DNA of 64,000 nt from Fusibacter sp. A1 (lineage in GTDB: Bacteria > Bacillota > Clostridia > Peptostreptococcales > Acidaminobacteraceae). Below, in pieces: positions 1 to 7,665 of the stretch. The notes below the pieces were generated by a model that was not told where the DNA came from, ran no database searches, and saw nothing but the letters and a program-made list of their open reading frames with translations. The first letter of the stretch is position 1; each line of letters opens with the position of its first letter. The stretch spans positions 1-64,000 of the forward strand of contig NZ_QQWI01000002.1 in the NCBI RefSeq assembly GCF_004125825.1, given 5' to 3'. The translations under genes and the position numbers were made by a program.

Positions 1-99
1 GCCGGTAGCCAAATTCTCAATTGTTCTATTACAGATAATCTGCTTAGAAAAGCAGGCTATTTATTCTTCTCAGATTACTTGAAAACTGTAAAGGCGTAA
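1..99 (+). CDS. Group II intron reverse transcriptase/maturase, C-terminal fragment
   Basis: Reading frame 1 is open from the window edge to TAA at 97-99 and gives 32 residues. They end in a pattern (NLLRKAGYLFFSDYLKTV) resembling the extreme C-terminus of intron-encoded maturases, which often finish with an L/R-AGY...DYY-type motif shortly before domain V. The position, 9 bases upstream of the domain V hairpin, supports this strongly. Only the C-terminal end is visible, so neither the RT active site nor an endonuclease domain can be checked. The protein assists splicing and retrohoming of its own intron. Confidence 0.75.
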   Translation, partial: AGSQILNCSITDNLLRKAGYLFFSDYLKTVKA

Positions 100-182
100 A
101 CTTAGGAACCGCCGTATACCGGACGGTACGTACGGTGGTGTGAGAGGTCGGGGAAATTATTTAATTTCCCCTCCTACTCTAT
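1..182 (+). mobile_element. Group II intron, 3' end (partial)
   Basis: The first 99 bases encode the tail of an intron reverse transcriptase. They are followed by a hairpin with the features of intron domain V at 108-139: a 9-bp lower stem with one G-U pair, a CG two-base bulge at 129-130, a TACC/GGTA upper helix and a GGAC tetraloop. Domain VI follows at 142-179: GAG/CTC and AGG/CCT helices with an unpaired A at 176 (the expected branch point) and a GGGGAAATTA/TAATTTCCCC distal stem. The inferred 3' splice site is just after CTCTAT, near 182. The 5' part lies outside the window. The structure is read by eye; the intron class is not assigned. Confidence 0.87.
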
Positions 183-1957
183 TGGTATACGGTACTGATC
201 ATGAGCGCGGCTTCTGCCCTTGTTACCGGGCGTTCCAGGGAATATAGGTCATCACCGGTCATGATCCCAAGTCCCATCATCATGGCGACATAGTCCTTTG
301 ACCAGTCGGCGACGCTCGGTTGACCGGCCAGCAGGTTTTGAGTCAATGTCTTGTTATAGACTTTATTGTCGTAGCTTTGCAGGGTATTGCTGATGATCTT
401 GGCGATTTCCTGCTTTGAGATACCGGCTTCGGGTTTAAAGCTAGTGGCCGTCTTTCCGCTTATTATTCCTTGAGAATAGACGATGGCGATGCTGTCGAAA
501 TAGTCACTGTCCTTTCCTACGTCGTTAAATGGAATAGTGATACCGAAGTTGTTATCAAGACCGTAGGCACTTGCTATCCATGAGACAAATTCTTCTCGGG
601 AAAGCATCGCTGAAGGATTAAAATTGCTTTCTGACTTGATGACGCCCTTGTTGAGCAGTTTATTGATCGCATCCTTGGCGTCGTCGTCCTCAAGGTCGCT
701 AAAGGATTTTTTAGATTTTAAAAGCGTGTACTGGCTTAGGGACATCCTCTTGACGCTGATGGTTCTGTCGATCAAATTATAGGTTCCACCGACAGGACGC
801 CACTTTCCCTCTGCCTCATAATACCTAAAGATGGCAAGATCATAAGGGGTGGTCTGATCATCAAAAATGTAGGCACCAGTTTCAAAGGACAGGATGACAG
901 GTGTTTTAAAAGCGCTGATTTTGATATCGTTCACGTAATAGGAGATGTCTACGACCTTACCATCGCTGAAAATCTGGATACTGTCATCATCTGAAATCTG
1001 TTGATTGAGTTGATCCGTGGCATCCTCCTTATAGGTGAAGTCCATAATCAGTTTCGCATCCTGTGTGGCGTTAAGCTCCTTTGTGGGGAAGGTGATTGCC
1101 GTTCCGTTGAATAAGAAGGATAAGCCGTGGAAGGATCGATCGATCAGCAGACCACGGGCATTTTTTGATATGGTCGCTTCTATCTGGAGTCCATCCTTCG
1201 GTGTGTTCAATTTAAAATAGAGTACCCTCTGAATACGGTAGATGGACTGCTGTCCGAAAAACACATCGCTTGCGAGCTGCAGTTTGTCGAGCCTCGGCTT
1301 TGCGGCGGTGGCTGCTTTCAGTATTTCGGGATCGTCCAATGAGAACCAACGGCCCTGATCGTCGAATATGGTGGACGCGATCAGTTCTGTTGCGATATAC
1401 CTGCTTAGTGCGAACGAGAAATCTTCGATCAGCAAATCGATCACATTGTCGTTGAAGGCCGGTCCGGTTTTGATAAACGCCAGCTCCTCAAGCGAATTGC
1501 CGATCAGTTCGACTACGATGTCCTTGCTTTGAATTCCCATCAGTGCCTGCGCATGCGCGTCTATAAGCCTTTCGAGCTGTTCGATGGGAAAGGGGTCTTT
1601 GGTGATATCATTCGCCTCGATCAAGGGTTTAAATATCAGAATCGTCTCTTCGACTCCCTTTTGTAAATCCAACTGTGTCTGTGCCTGATCCAGGTCCTCG
1701 ATGATGGAATCGATAGACAGGATGATTTCATCCTTGTTGTCCGCTCCTTCTTCAAAGCTTAAGATCTGCTTGACAAGCGTGGTTCTCTTGTCTGAAATGA
1801 TATCTCCTGTTGTTATCGTAGGCTTGGGTTCGGGTTCCGGTTCCGGATTGGTTACAGGTGTGGTAGTAGTAGTAGTAGTAGTTGTTGTTGTTGGTTCCGT
1901 AGTAGTGGTGGTCGTTGGTGGCGGAAGAAGACAAAAGTTGACCGTAGAAGCCATCAC
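179..1957 (-). CDS. S-layer homology (SLH) domain surface protein
   Basis: Probable secreted protein held to the cell wall by C-terminal SLH repeats (about residues 417-474, 475-539 and 540-592, with typical FxDV, GIIxG, FxPxxxxSxxE patterns). A Thr-rich then Pro-Glu linker occupies residues 15-46, and the middle (about 50-415) is unrecognised. A hydrophobic stretch lies upstream of the GTG start given here (frame reads VRKTLFLTLLLLVMAS), as expected for a signal peptide. However, the only ATG next to the GGAGG at 2004-2008 is in another frame, so the true start is unresolved and a frameshift is possible. The stop codon (179-181) lies inside the terminal bases of the antisense group II intron, so the original C-terminus may have been slightly longer. 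Confidence 0.8.
   Translation of the reverse strand: MMASTVNFCLLPPPTTTTTTEPTTTTTTTTTTTPVTNPEPEPEPKPTITTGDIISDKRTTLVKQILSFEEGADNKDEIILSIDSIIEDLDQAQTQLDLQKGVEETILIFKPLIEANDITKDPFPIEQLERLIDAHAQALMGIQSKDIVVELIGNSLEELAFIKTGPAFNDNVIDLLIEDFSFALSRYIATELIASTIFDDQGRWFSLDDPEILKAATAAKPRLDKLQLASDVFFGQQSIYRIQRVLYFKLNTPKDGLQIEATISKNARGLLIDRSFHGLSFLFNGTAITFPTKELNATQDAKLIMDFTYKEDATDQLNQQISDDDSIQIFSDGKVVDISYYVNDIKISAFKTPVILSFETGAYIFDDQTTPYDLAIFRYYEAEGKWRPVGGTYNLIDRTISVKRMSLSQYTLLKSKKSFSDLEDDDAKDAINKLLNKGVIKSESNFNPSAMLSREEFVSWIASAYGLDNNFGITIPFNDVGKDSDYFDSIAIVYSQGIISGKTATSFKPEAGISKQEIAKIISNTLQSYDNKVYNKTLTQNLLAGQPSVADWSKDYVAMMMGLGIMTGDDLYSLERPVTRAEAALMISTVYQ
1859..1915 (-). repeat. Threonine-codon triplet repeat
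   Basis: A run of ACC/ACT/ACA-type triplets encodes 17 Thr in 19 codons, interrupted by one Glu-Pro pair, just after the signal-peptide region of the SLH protein. Such triplet tracts change length easily by slippage. The encoded Thr-rich spacer is a plausible O-glycosylated stalk (inference). Confidence 0.8.
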
Positions 1958-2017
1958 AAGTAGCAGAAGAGTTAAAAACAGTGTTTTTCTGACCTTATCA
2001 TATCCTCCTTTTACTAC

Positions 2018-2055
2018 CTTATACCACGCTTATCAAAGGATAAGCACTATAATGT
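2018..2055. promoter_or_regulatory. Divergent promoter region between SLH gene and HD-GYP operon
   Basis: On the plus strand TATAAT at 2048-2053 suits a -10 box for the HD-GYP operon, though no good -35 is seen. On the minus strand TGGTATAAG (TATAAG at 2019-2024) is an extended -10 for the SLH gene. The two elements lie within 35 bases, so the two transcripts probably share this control region. Confidence 0.5.
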
Positions 2056-2128
2056 GTGAAGTTACAGAATTTTGCATATCGGTCAGCTGATAGGGTATCA
2101 ATGGCAAAAATAAGGAGTGGTGAATAGG

Positions 2129-3625
2129 ATGAATAAGAACAATCTGATTAAAAGACTTTGCCATATCGGAATTGAGATTTCGGCTGAAAAGAATATTGAC
2201 ACCTTGCTCGAGATGATCTTGAAGGAAAGCATGCAGATCGCCAATTGCGATGCTGGAAGCATTTATTTTATCGAAGGGGAACAAGAGCAGTGCCTGACGT
2301 TCAAGTATACTCAGAACCTCTCGATAGAGTTTCCATTTAAGTCCTTCAGGATGGCAATCGATAAAAATAGCATCGCAGGGGCCTGTGCTGTGACTGGGGA
2401 GTTGTACAACTTCACCTCTATGGATGAGACGGTGGATAAGATCGGAATCAGGCATAATCCTACCTTTGATGATTCTGTCGGATACAGGACAAGGAACATG
2501 CTTGTGGTGCCCCTGAAGAATTACGACGAAGAAGTGATCGGCGTGATGCAGCTGATCAATAAGAAAAAAGGAAATGAAAGACTTGTGGATGACCTGGCCT
2601 ATGAGACCATCCTTCCATTTACAGAGTTTGATGAGGAGGTCATCGAATCCTTGGCGTCCCAGGTTGCCATATTGATTGAGAGAACCCGTCTTTACGAATC
2701 GATACAGGATTTGCTTGAATCCATGACACAGTCGCTCGCCAAGGCTGTGGACCAACGAGACCCGGTGACCGGAGGCCATTCGGAAAGGGTCGCAAACTAC
2801 ACGCTAGATCTTGCGAAGCATATCAGCGAGGCAGAGGATAAGTCACTTGCTTCCTTTGACTTCACTACCGATAAGAAGAGAGAACTCTATTATGCGAGCA
2901 TGCTTCACGATGTGGGTAAGATAGGAGTTCCCGAGTACCTTCTTACAAAGGAGTCCAAGCTGCCTGAGGAGCACATGTATGCGATTGAAGCGAGATACAA
3001 GTATCTGATGCTGCTCCTTAAAATCCGGCAGGAGAAAATGCTGGATACTGCAGATCCCAACTCGCAGAGGATTCAGGACATGCTTTTGGACGGCGCGAAG
3101 ATTTTAAGTCGTGTGAACAAGGCAGGATTCCTTAGGGAGGAAGACGAGCGGTTTATCGAGGAACTGAAAACATATAAGATCGAGGATGAGGACGGTAGTG
3201 TCATCGACCTTCTGACTCCATATGAGTATGATCAGCTATCCATAAAACGAGGAAACATCACAAGTGAGGAGCGTAGTAAGATCAACTCCCACGCGCAAAA
3301 AACCTTTGAGATTCTAGATGAGATAAACTGGACCAAGTCCTTATCGAAGGTCCCCGTGATCGCGTCACAGCATCATGAGAAGCTCAACGGTAAGGGTTAC
3401 CCCTATGGAATCACGTCGGACACCCTTTCATATGAAGCGAAAATCATGGCGATCGCCGACATATTCGATGCGCTGACAGCGAAAGACCGGCCCTATAAGC
3501 CTGCCCTATCCGTCGAAAAATCCTTATCGATCTTAAAAGAAGAAGTCGCAAACGGCAATCTAGACCGTGTCCTTGTCGATCATTTTGAAAACATGATCCT
3601 TGAAAGGGGCTATCCCCATGATTAG
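2129..3625 (+). CDS. GAF-HD-GYP cyclic-di-GMP phosphodiesterase-type protein
   Basis: Predicted cytosolic sensor and phosphohydrolase of 498 residues. An N-terminal GAF domain spans about residues 15-190 and a short coiled linker follows. The HD-GYP domain has the metal-binding HD pair at about residue 260 (LHDVGKIGVPEYLL) and the signature HHEKLNGKGYP at about 415. HD-GYP domains hydrolyse c-di-GMP to pGpG or GMP. About 155 residues separate HD from HHE, against roughly 60 in ordinary HD-GYP proteins, so about 90 residues are inserted. The ATG at 2129 is chosen over GTG at 2117/2120 because AAGGAG at 2112-2117 leaves too little space for the latter. It is the first gene of an overlapping three-gene operon. 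Confidence 0.88.
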   Translation: MNKNNLIKRLCHIGIEISAEKNIDTLLEMILKESMQIANCDAGSIYFIEGEQEQCLTFKYTQNLSIEFPFKSFRMAIDKNSIAGACAVTGELYNFTSMDETVDKIGIRHNPTFDDSVGYRTRNMLVVPLKNYDEEVIGVMQLINKKKGNERLVDDLAYETILPFTEFDEEVIESLASQVAILIERTRLYESIQDLLESMTQSLAKAVDQRDPVTGGHSERVANYTLDLAKHISEAEDKSLASFDFTTDKKRELYYASMLHDVGKIGVPEYLLTKESKLPEEHMYAIEARYKYLMLLLKIRQEKMLDTADPNSQRIQDMLLDGAKILSRVNKAGFLREEDERFIEELKTYKIEDEDGSVIDLLTPYEYDQLSIKRGNITSEERSKINSHAQKTFEILDEINWTKSLSKVPVIASQHHEKLNGKGYPYGITSDTLSYEAKIMAIADIFDALTAKDRPYKPALSVEKSLSILKEEVANGNLDRVLVDHFENMILERGYPHD

Positions 3626-4427
3626 AATCAACTTATGGGGAGTCATGGGCTCGATTCCCGGCGCTTCTTCAGAAATGGTCGATTTTGGTTCCAACACTTC
3701 TTGTATCAGTGTCGTAGACGATCAGACGGTGATCATCCTTGACGCGGGGTCCGGCATCATCCATTCACATGAAGTGACAAAAAACGCCACGGAGATCCAT
3801 CTGTTTATCACCCATTACCACATGGATCATCTGATAGGTTTGCCCCTATGGGATCAGCTGTATGATCAGACAAAACGTATCCATATCCACGGCCCCCTAC
3901 TGAACGGATTCGATGTGGAGACGGCTGTTAGGGGATTCATTCATGCGCCTTATTTTCCGATCACTCTCGACAAGATACAGGCGTCGATTGAGTTCCATAC
4001 GGTAAAGGAGAGAACGACCCTTGATATCGGCAATTTCACAGTGGAAGGACTTCTTGTAGGTCATCCCGGTGGAAACATGGCCTACAAGATAAAGAACAAG
4101 GAGATGACGTTCGGCTACATCACAGACATCGACCTTGACCACGCTGACTCGATCCAAGTGGTAGGATTCTTTGATGGCATGAAGCTTGCGTACCTGGATA
4201 CCCACTTTACAAATATGGAGTATGTAAGAGAGAAGTACAAGGGATGGGGGCATTCGAGCATGGAGTCAGGAGTGCTCTTTAGGGATAAGGCGTCGATCGG
4301 CACCCTGCTGCTGGGACACCACGCTCCTCACCGGACTGTCAGGACCCTGATGCAGTTTATCGAGCGCTATCAGGATGAAGAAGTGATGTTTGCGAAAGAG
4401 GGAATGCGTTTTGAATTTAACGAGTAA
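3618..4427 (+). CDS. Metallo-beta-lactamase-fold hydrolase
   Basis: A 269-residue single-domain MBL-fold protein. The zinc motif HYHMDH is at residues 66-71, after an N-terminal beta region with the pattern GSNTSC and LDAGSG. A later D (in TDIDLDH or YLDTHF) and HH (GHHAPH) supply further ligands. This arrangement resembles the RNase Z/PhnP/cyclic-nucleotide phosphodiesterase branch rather than true beta-lactamases; no signal peptide is seen. It overlaps the upstream HD-GYP gene by 8 bases (ATG within CCCCATGATTAG) and the downstream cyclase start by 17 bases, so the three products are probably translationally coupled. Hydrolysis of the cyclic nucleotide made by the neighbouring cyclase is a guess from context. 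Confidence 0.82.
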   Translation: MIRINLWGVMGSIPGASSEMVDFGSNTSCISVVDDQTVIILDAGSGIIHSHEVTKNATEIHLFITHYHMDHLIGLPLWDQLYDQTKRIHIHGPLLNGFDVETAVRGFIHAPYFPITLDKIQASIEFHTVKERTTLDIGNFTVEGLLVGHPGGNMAYKIKNKEMTFGYITDIDLDHADSIQVVGFFDGMKLAYLDTHFTNMEYVREKYKGWGHSSMESGVLFRDKASIGTLLLGHHAPHRTVRTLMQFIERYQDEEVMFAKEGMRFEFNE

Positions 4428-6408
4428 AAAAATCATCATGCTCTGCTTGGCAAGCGTTCTCCTTTTTCAAATCGCTTTCGCAACGAATATTGAAGAGTTG
4501 AACAAACTTGTCGACAAGAGCGAAGGAACACAGAAGGCGGATGTCCTAAACGAACTTGCGGACCTTTGGATGCAAAGGGACTTAGGTATTTCACAAGACT
4601 ATGCCGATCAGGCGAATGACTTGTCGCTTTCCTTAGGTTATGAAAAGGGATCGCTTCAGGCGAGACTTCATGGCGTATACATCATGATCATCCGTCAGGA
4701 ATATGCCGACGGCATGGTCGAACTCGGTGAGCTCTTTGACAAGGCTTTTAAGCTGGATGATAAAGAGCTGCTGGGAGACATCCAACTGGCAATCGGTCGA
4801 ATCTGGTTCTCGATTGATGGATTTCAGCAGGCTCAGGATGCGTTTGAGGAAGGGCTGGCGTTCTTTGAATCGATCGACAGCCAGAGGGGTATCGGCCAGT
4901 CCTATAATAACTTAGGCGTCGTCTTCGAATCGGTCGGGGAGTTTGACAAAGCCACAGACTACTTTTTCAAGGCGCAAGCGATCCTCCAAGCGATCGAGCA
5001 GCCTTCGGAACTTGCAGACGTTTACAACAACCTAGCAGGCATCTATGCCGACACCGATCAGTTTGATAAGGCGATTACAAGCTACACCGAAGCGCTGGAC
5101 ATTTACGAAAGCATGGGCGATGTAAGATCCATCGCAGTCATCCATAACAATCTAGGGCTTTATTTCGGCGAGTTAGGATTCACAGAGGAATCCAAACAGT
5201 TTTTCGACCTTGCCCTAGAAAGGTTTGAATCGCTAGAAGATGCCACAGGACAAGCGGATGTCTTGCTGAACATAGGCGCTCTGATGGATCAGAGGAAGGA
5301 GTCCGAAGACGCGGTCGACTTCTACACGAGAGCGCTTATGATCTACACCGAGTTAAGCTCCACCCAAGGGCAGATCGTCACCTTGAACAACTTAGGTACG
5401 GTTAGACATAAGATGGGGAAGCTGACAAAAGCCATAGAACTTCATACAAAAGCCCTTGAGCTTGCCGGTGAGCATGAAGACTATGACGGCATGGTCTCTT
5501 CCACCTATAATCTTAGCCTTGATCATAAGGCGGCTGGCGATTATGAAAGCGCCTTCAATTATATGAGCGCCTACAAGATTGTTCGGGACCAACAGGAGTA
5601 CTTGAAAAAACTGCAATACAATGTCAACAGCATGGTCGCCAACGAAACCGATAAGAAAACCCAAGAGGCGAAGGAGGCCAGGGAGAGAAGTGACAGGTTC
5701 TTCAAGGTCATGGTCGCTATCGCAGCTGTTTCTGCGGTCATCCTCCTTCTTCTTATTCTGGTGGCAAAAGAAAGAAGAAAGTCGGAAAAGCTTCTACTGA
5801 ACATACTCCCGAAGAAAATCGCGCAAAAGCTAAAGAAGTACGGAAAAGCCGAATCGGAGAGGTATAAGGAGGTAACGGTCTATTTTTCAGATATCGTGGG
5901 ATTTACAGATAAGAGCGTGTCGATGGAACCGGACTTTTTAATCAGCGAGCTCAATGAAATCTTCACGATGTTCGACAACATCATGGAAAGCTACGGCTGC
6001 GAGAGGATAAAGACCATAGGAGACGCTTATCTTGCAGTTTGTGGAATGCCCACTGCTTTTGACGACCACGCGATCCGCATGACAGGCGCGGCAATGAGAA
6101 TCAGACAGGCCCTCGATCAAAGAAATGGAATGAGCCAAGTGAACTGGCAGATCAGAATAGGCATCCACACAGGAAGCGTTGTCGGTGGAATAGTAGGTGT
6201 TAAAAAGTATATCTACGATGTCTTTGGGGATACCATCAACACCGCTTCGAGAATGGAGAGCAACTCTGAACCGATGAAGATCAACATCACTACAGAAGTA
6301 TACGAACTGATCAAGGACCGCTTCACGGTTGAAAGACGTGAGTTAAAAGAGATCAAAGGCAAGGGTCTGATGCAGATGTACTTTGTGGTGGATGAGAAAA
6401 ACCTATAA
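4411..6408 (+). CDS. Membrane TPR-class III adenylate cyclase
   Basis: 665 residues: signal peptide or N-terminal membrane segment (1-25), about eight tetratricopeptide repeats (about 60-390) predicted outside the membrane, a transmembrane helix (about 429-450), then a cytosolic class III cyclase domain (about 485-660). The metal-binding Asp (YFSDIVGFT, D494; GDAY, D538), the adenine-selecting Lys/Asp pair (K534 and D603 in YDVFGD) and the transition-state Asn/Arg (N610, R614 in NTASR) are all present, so an active ATP cyclase is predicted. The TTG start at 4411 follows AAAGAGGG by 8 bases; an upstream in-frame TTG at 4390 lacks a good ribosome site. The TPR ectodomain probably senses a protein or envelope state. 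Confidence 0.87.
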   Translation: MNLTSKKIIMLCLASVLLFQIAFATNIEELNKLVDKSEGTQKADVLNELADLWMQRDLGISQDYADQANDLSLSLGYEKGSLQARLHGVYIMIIRQEYADGMVELGELFDKAFKLDDKELLGDIQLAIGRIWFSIDGFQQAQDAFEEGLAFFESIDSQRGIGQSYNNLGVVFESVGEFDKATDYFFKAQAILQAIEQPSELADVYNNLAGIYADTDQFDKAITSYTEALDIYESMGDVRSIAVIHNNLGLYFGELGFTEESKQFFDLALERFESLEDATGQADVLLNIGALMDQRKESEDAVDFYTRALMIYTELSSTQGQIVTLNNLGTVRHKMGKLTKAIELHTKALELAGEHEDYDGMVSSTYNLSLDHKAAGDYESAFNYMSAYKIVRDQQEYLKKLQYNVNSMVANETDKKTQEAKEARERSDRFFKVMVAIAAVSAVILLLLILVAKERRKSEKLLLNILPKKIAQKLKKYGKAESERYKEVTVYFSDIVGFTDKSVSMEPDFLISELNEIFTMFDNIMESYGCERIKTIGDAYLAVCGMPTAFDDHAIRMTGAAMRIRQALDQRNGMSQVNWQIRIGIHTGSVVGGIVGVKKYIYDVFGDTINTASRMESNSEPMKINITTEVYELIKDRFTVERRELKEIKGKGLMQMYFVVDEKNL

Positions 6409-6422
6409 GAAACATAAGATAG

Positions 6423-6457
6423 GCCTCGAGAGTGTGTGATGCTCTCGAGGCTTTTTT
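6423..6457 (+). terminator. Rho-independent terminator of the cyclase operon
   Basis: Perfect 10-bp stem GCCTCGAGAG/CTCTCGAGGC (6423-6432 and 6442-6451) with a 9-base loop, followed by six T. It closes the HD-GYP/MBL/cyclase operon. Confidence 0.95.
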
Positions 6458-6522
6458 ATGCTCCCGATAGCATTTAAGGAGACATTTGTGTAAACTATAG
6501 ATTAGATGAAGAAAGGATGACG

Positions 6523-7665
6523 ATGATGAAATTTTTACATACAAGTGATTGGCATATAGGAAAGCTAGTACATGGGATCCACATGACAGAGGATCAAAAG
6601 CATATTTTGAATCAGCTGGTCGCAGCAGTCGAAAGGGAGAAGCCCGACGCCATATTTATCGCCGGTGACATCTACGACCGGTCGGTTCCGCCAGTGGAAG
6701 CGGTGGTCCTTGTCAACGATACGCTAAACAGATTGGTCCAACTCGGATGCAAGGTATTTATCATTCCAGGAAACCATGACAGCGCCCAGCGCCTAGGCTT
6801 TGGAAAAGAGATACTCAAACACTCAAATGTCTTTATTGCCGATTGCCTTGAGGAGGCGCTAAAGCCTATTTCCTTCGAGGTGCAGGGCGAGCGGGTCAGC
6901 GTCTACCTGACCCCCTTCTTAGAACCGGCGATCGTAAGATACAAGACGGGTGACGATTCGATAAAGACCCACGACGACGTATTCGGCTATTTATATGAGC
7001 AGTGGCAAACGACACTTGACAGGCTGCATTTTAATGTTTTACTTGCGCATGGTTTTTTTGGAAAGGATTCCTCTGTCAGCGAATCCGAAAGACCGCTTGC
7101 TGTGGGCGGCACAGAAATCATAACCCATGATAGGGTCGACCTGTTCGACTATGTCGCGCTAGGACATCTTCATAAGCCTCAGAAGGTGGCGCTTGACCAC
7201 ATTCGCTACAGTGGATCCCTGCTGAAGTACTCTTTTTCTGAAGCGAATCAGGTGAAGGGAATCACGTGGATACGAAGAAACGGAAGTGAAATCATGATAT
7301 CACAGGAACAGCTGCACTGCTTAAGGGATATGCGCATCATCGAAGGGGAGCTGAAGGAACTGCTCAACTCGCAGGAGGGAAGCGCAGAAGACTACCTGAT
7401 GGCAGTACTTACGGATAAGGGTGACCTCTATGAACCGCTTAAGCAGCTCAGAACCGTTTATCCAAACATCCTCAAGCTCGTTCAGACAAGATCGGACATA
7501 CAGCTTGTGGACAATGGGCTGACTACCACCGTACTTGAAAAACAGGACATGAAGAGTCTGTTCGAATCCTTTTACAACGATATGTACGAGGAGCCGCTAT
7601 CGGATGAAGAGGAGACCTTCATATCCGATATGGTGATCAGGGCCCAAAAGGAAGGTGGTGTCTGA
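6523..7665 (+). CDS. sbcD: Exonuclease SbcCD, subunit D
   Basis: Mre11-type nuclease subunit of the SbcCD complex, which opens hairpin and protein-blocked DNA ends. The calcineurin-like phosphoesterase motifs are visible in order: DWHIGK (residues about 9-14), GDIYDR, GNHD, HGFF and GHLH. Length (about 380 residues) fits the family. Two adjacent ATGs at 6523 and 6526 follow AAAGG; either could be used, and most homologues start at MKFLHTSDWH, i.e. 6526. The stop overlaps the start of sbcC (TGATG), the usual operon arrangement. Confidence 0.95.
   Translation: MMKFLHTSDWHIGKLVHGIHMTEDQKHILNQLVAAVEREKPDAIFIAGDIYDRSVPPVEAVVLVNDTLNRLVQLGCKVFIIPGNHDSAQRLGFGKEILKHSNVFIADCLEEALKPISFEVQGERVSVYLTPFLEPAIVRYKTGDDSIKTHDDVFGYLYEQWQTTLDRLHFNVLLAHGFFGKDSSVSESERPLAVGGTEIITHDRVDLFDYVALGHLHKPQKVALDHIRYSGSLLKYSFSEANQVKGITWIRRNGSEIMISQEQLHCLRDMRIIEGELKELLNSQEGSAEDYLMAVLTDKGDLYEPLKQLRTVYPNILKLVQTRSDIQLVDNGLTTTVLEKQDMKSLFESFYNDMYEEPLSDEEETFISDMVIRAQKEGGV

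Noticed and set aside
1701-2090. Open frame antisense to the SLH gene with a long Val run
   Set aside because: The Val run is just the complement of the Thr-codon repeat; no ribosome site.
2033-2779. 248-codon minus-strand frame over the HD-GYP gene start
   Set aside because: Shadow of the strongly supported GAF/HD-GYP gene, with no recognisable protein pattern.
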